Assembly: GCA_014534385.1 (NCBI GenBank)
Contig: JACVRP010000039.1
Location: 1-15,030 of the forward strand
DNA from: Cyanobacteria bacterium Co-bin13
GTDB taxonomy: Bacteria; Cyanobacteriota; Cyanobacteriia; Phormidesmidales; Phormidesmidaceae
Reading direction: 5' to 3'
DNA: 15,030 nucleotides
Under the pieces are notes generated by a model. It saw only the letters and a program-made list of their open reading frames with translations. It was not told the origin of the DNA and ran no database searches. Shown here piece after piece: positions 13,572 to 15,030 of this stretch (position 1 is its first letter; each line of letters begins with the position of its first letter). The position numbers and the translations under genes are program-made.

Positions 13572-14708
13572 CTAATGCATCTCTAACGCTTCGCCTTGCT
13601 CAAATTTTTCCCATATTACTTGGACAAAGGTCTTAAATTCTTGGCGAAATCGTTCTACCGAAAATTTCTCTGCATGGTTCTGGATTTGTTCTGAGCTGAA
13701 GGAAAATTGCTCGGCTTCAAAGGCCTGCACCCATTCCGTTAAGCTAGCCACCGTTTGAGCGGGAAACAGCAACCCTGTTTTTCCATGCACAACGGTTTCT
13801 GCTGCCCCGCCTCGGCCAAAGGCAATGACCGGTGCCCCGGCTGCTTGAGCTTCGACAATGGCGATGCCAAAGTCTTCTTCAGCAGGAAAAATAAAGGCTT
13901 TGCAGCGGCTCATATAGTCTTCTACAACTGGGTCGGGCTGATAGCCAAGGAAGTGGATGTTGGGTTTGGCTTGCGATCGCAAATCATCCAGCCCAGGTCC
14001 TGCTCCAATCACGACCAGCGGCAGACCTAACTGGTTAAAAGCCGCTACCGTCAAGTCGAGCCGTTTGTAGGGAACGCACCGAGAAACCGTCAGGTAAAAG
14101 TCGTCTCGCTGGGGGTGCGCCGTAAAGCGGGTCGTCTCCACGGGAGGGTAGATAACCTGGGCCGGACGGCGGTAAGTTTTCCAGATACGTCGGGCAACGT
14201 AGCGTGAATTTGCCACAAAGCAGTCAACCCGATTAGCGCTAGCGACATCCCACAGCCTTAAATAGTGCAGGATCGCCTGGGTTAGCCAGCCCTTGACGCC
14301 CCGGTTGAGGCCGCTCTGCTGCAGATACTGGTGCTGCAGATCCCAGCCGTAGCGTAAAGGCGTATGCACATAGCTAACGTGCAGCTGATCAGCCCGGGTC
14401 AATACCCCCTTAGCAACCGCATGGTGGCTGGAGAGCACCAGGTCATAGTCAGAGAGATCAAACCTTTCAATCGCTAGGGGCATTAGGGGTAAGTACTGCC
14501 GAAAGTATCTGTGCGCCAGGGGCAGCCGCTGAATAACAGAAGGATAGACCTGATGATCTCCCAGAAAGTTCCGATCCACGCCCTCCAGAAAGTCCACCAG
14601 ACAGAAAAGATCGCTAGCGGGAAAGCACTGCAGAATCTGCTCAACCACCTTTTCAGAACCGGCATGGCTTACCAGCCACTCATGCACCAGGGCAACTTTC
14701 AATGTCAT
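13572..14708 (-). CDS. GT4-family glycosyltransferase
   Basis: A retaining GT-B glycosyltransferase of family GT4, cytosolic or membrane-associated. The N-terminal domain begins with VALVHEWLVSHAGSEKVVEQI (5-25), including the acceptor-side Gly-Ser loop. The C-terminal nucleotide-sugar domain has TVSRCVPYKRLDL (207-219), the EX7E motif at E278-E286 (EDFGIAIVE) and GAPVIAFGRGGAAETV. Length (378 aa) is typical. No membrane segment is evident. It is the first gene of the minus-strand operon with the WbaP-type transferase and the ligase/polymerase, so it probably adds the second or a later sugar to the lipid-linked repeat unit. Donor and acceptor are unknown. No strong Shine-Dalgarno precedes the ATG. 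Confidence 0.92.
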   Translation of the reverse strand: MTLKVALVHEWLVSHAGSEKVVEQILQCFPASDLFCLVDFLEGVDRNFLGDHQVYPSVIQRLPLAHRYFRQYLPLMPLAIERFDLSDYDLVLSSHHAVAKGVLTRADQLHVSYVHTPLRYGWDLQHQYLQQSGLNRGVKGWLTQAILHYLRLWDVASANRVDCFVANSRYVARRIWKTYRRPAQVIYPPVETTRFTAHPQRDDFYLTVSRCVPYKRLDLTVAAFNQLGLPLVVIGAGPGLDDLRSQAKPNIHFLGYQPDPVVEDYMSRCKAFIFPAEEDFGIAIVEAQAAGAPVIAFGRGGAAETVVHGKTGLLFPAQTVASLTEWVQAFEAEQFSFSSEQIQNHAEKFSVERFRQEFKTFVQVIWEKFEQGEALEMH

Positions 14709-14823
14709 CTTTAAAATTGCGACTAGAGTTAGCCTTCAAGTAATGGAGAAGTCGTGAAGGAGAGAGCAATCGGGCCAATGGGAAAGCAAGCTCAGCCGCA
14801 GAGATCCCCCTGTGCGGGTCAGA

Positions 14824-14853
14824 TTGACAATGCCGTTCCTAGCCACCTAAAGT
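14824..14853 (+). promoter_or_regulatory. Candidate sigma70-type promoter for the ABC permease
   Basis: A consensus -35 TTGACA (14824-14829) is followed after 18 bp by TAAAGT (14848-14853; 4 of 6 match to TATAAT). Transcription would begin near 14860, about 40 nt before the permease start. The rest of the 192-bp divergent region (14709-14900) also holds an inverted repeat, CCTTCA (14733-14738) / TGAAGG (14755-14760), closer to the GT4 gene. I saw no clear promoter for the minus-strand operon. Confidence 0.45.
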
Positions 14854-14900
14854 GAATCGATGGTGTAAAACTCAGTGGGAAACGGTCCTTGACGTTTACT

Positions 14901-15030
14901 GTGAAGAAGCTACTGCCAACCCAGGTCGAAGCCTATAGATACTGGGAGATTTTACAGGTTTTGGTGGAGCGAAACCTCAAGGTGCGCTATCGTGGCTCAC
15001 TTTTGGGAATTTACTGGTCTCTGCTAAACC
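14901..15030 (+). CDS. Polysaccharide ABC-transporter permease (Wzm/ABC-2 type), partial
   Basis: The frame is open to the right edge and only the first 43 or so residues are visible. After a short variable N-terminus come WEILQVLVERNLKVRYRGS and LLGIYWSLLN. The run of (L/V)xxRxLKxRYRxSxLGxxWxxLxP is the hallmark of ABC-2 permeases that export O-antigen or teichoic-acid-like polysaccharides. I place the start at GTG 14901; an in-frame TTG at 14889 is an alternative, and an in-frame stop at 14853-14855 sets the limit. No strong Shine-Dalgarno is visible. It is divergent from the polysaccharide operon, and an ATPase partner would be expected downstream. The 3' end is outside the window. Confidence 0.85.
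   Translation, partial: MKKLLPTQVEAYRYWEILQVLVERNLKVRYRGSLLGIYWSLLN

Noticed and set aside
487..13980. Nine GCGATCGC octamers as regulatory sites
   Set aside because: These are HIP1 elements, which are abundant throughout many cyanobacterial genomes, mostly inside genes. They are useful only as a lineage marker.

Overview
The window looks like chromosomal DNA of a filamentous, Leptolyngbya/Nodosilinea-type cyanobacterium; the genus is a guess. Evidence: nine HIP1 octamers (GCGATCGC at 487, 3857, 7048, 8179, 8926, 9211, 11387, 11447 and 13973), a cytochrome b6f small-subunit gene (petL), a plant-type D-glycerate 3-kinase and a DUF3352 protein. No rRNA, tRNA, CRISPR array, transposase or integrase was seen. 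Most of it is ordinary housekeeping DNA; the interest lies in the intergenic regions and in the extracellular polysaccharide locus at the right end.

Layout. (1) 10-2879 (+): membrane-anchored DUF3352 protein, then glycerate kinase (photorespiration), closely spaced. (2) 3027-4508: a STAS anti-sigma antagonist (+) convergent with a response regulator/PP2C phosphatase (-), a likely partner-switching pair. The phosphatase gene has a possible translational leader: an 18-codon ORF with a Shine-Dalgarno sequence and a 10-bp inverted repeat whose 3' arm reaches the start codon. (3) 4618-6051 (-): a deaminase-like amidohydrolase, divergent from a cupin plus CocE/NonD-type serine hydrolase operon (6405-8568, +). 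The shared intergenic region carries a 16-bp palindrome and three tandem 15-bp repeats. (4) 8593-10473 (-): aroB then hisB, separated by a G-quadruplex-type G-rich tract. (5) 10625-10720 (+): petL, 31 codons, divergent from aroB, with a perfect 11-bp stem-loop just before its ribosome-binding site. (6) 10795-14708 (-): GT4 glycosyltransferase, WbaP-type sugar-phosphate transferase and O-antigen-ligase/Wzy-type membrane protein in one tight operon. A polysaccharide ABC-transporter permease runs divergently off the right edge (from about 14901, +).

How the parts fit. WbaP would load the first sugar phosphate onto undecaprenyl phosphate, the GT4 enzyme would extend it, the Wzy/WaaL-like protein would polymerise or transfer the chain, and the ABC permease suggests export of a polysaccharide. 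The STAS/PP2C pair could act as a regulatory switch, but neither its kinase nor its target is in view. The most unusual sequence-level observation is a near-identical dyad, TACArATTGyTGTA, in two separate divergent intergenic regions (6196-6209 and 10588-10601), which may be a shared operator.
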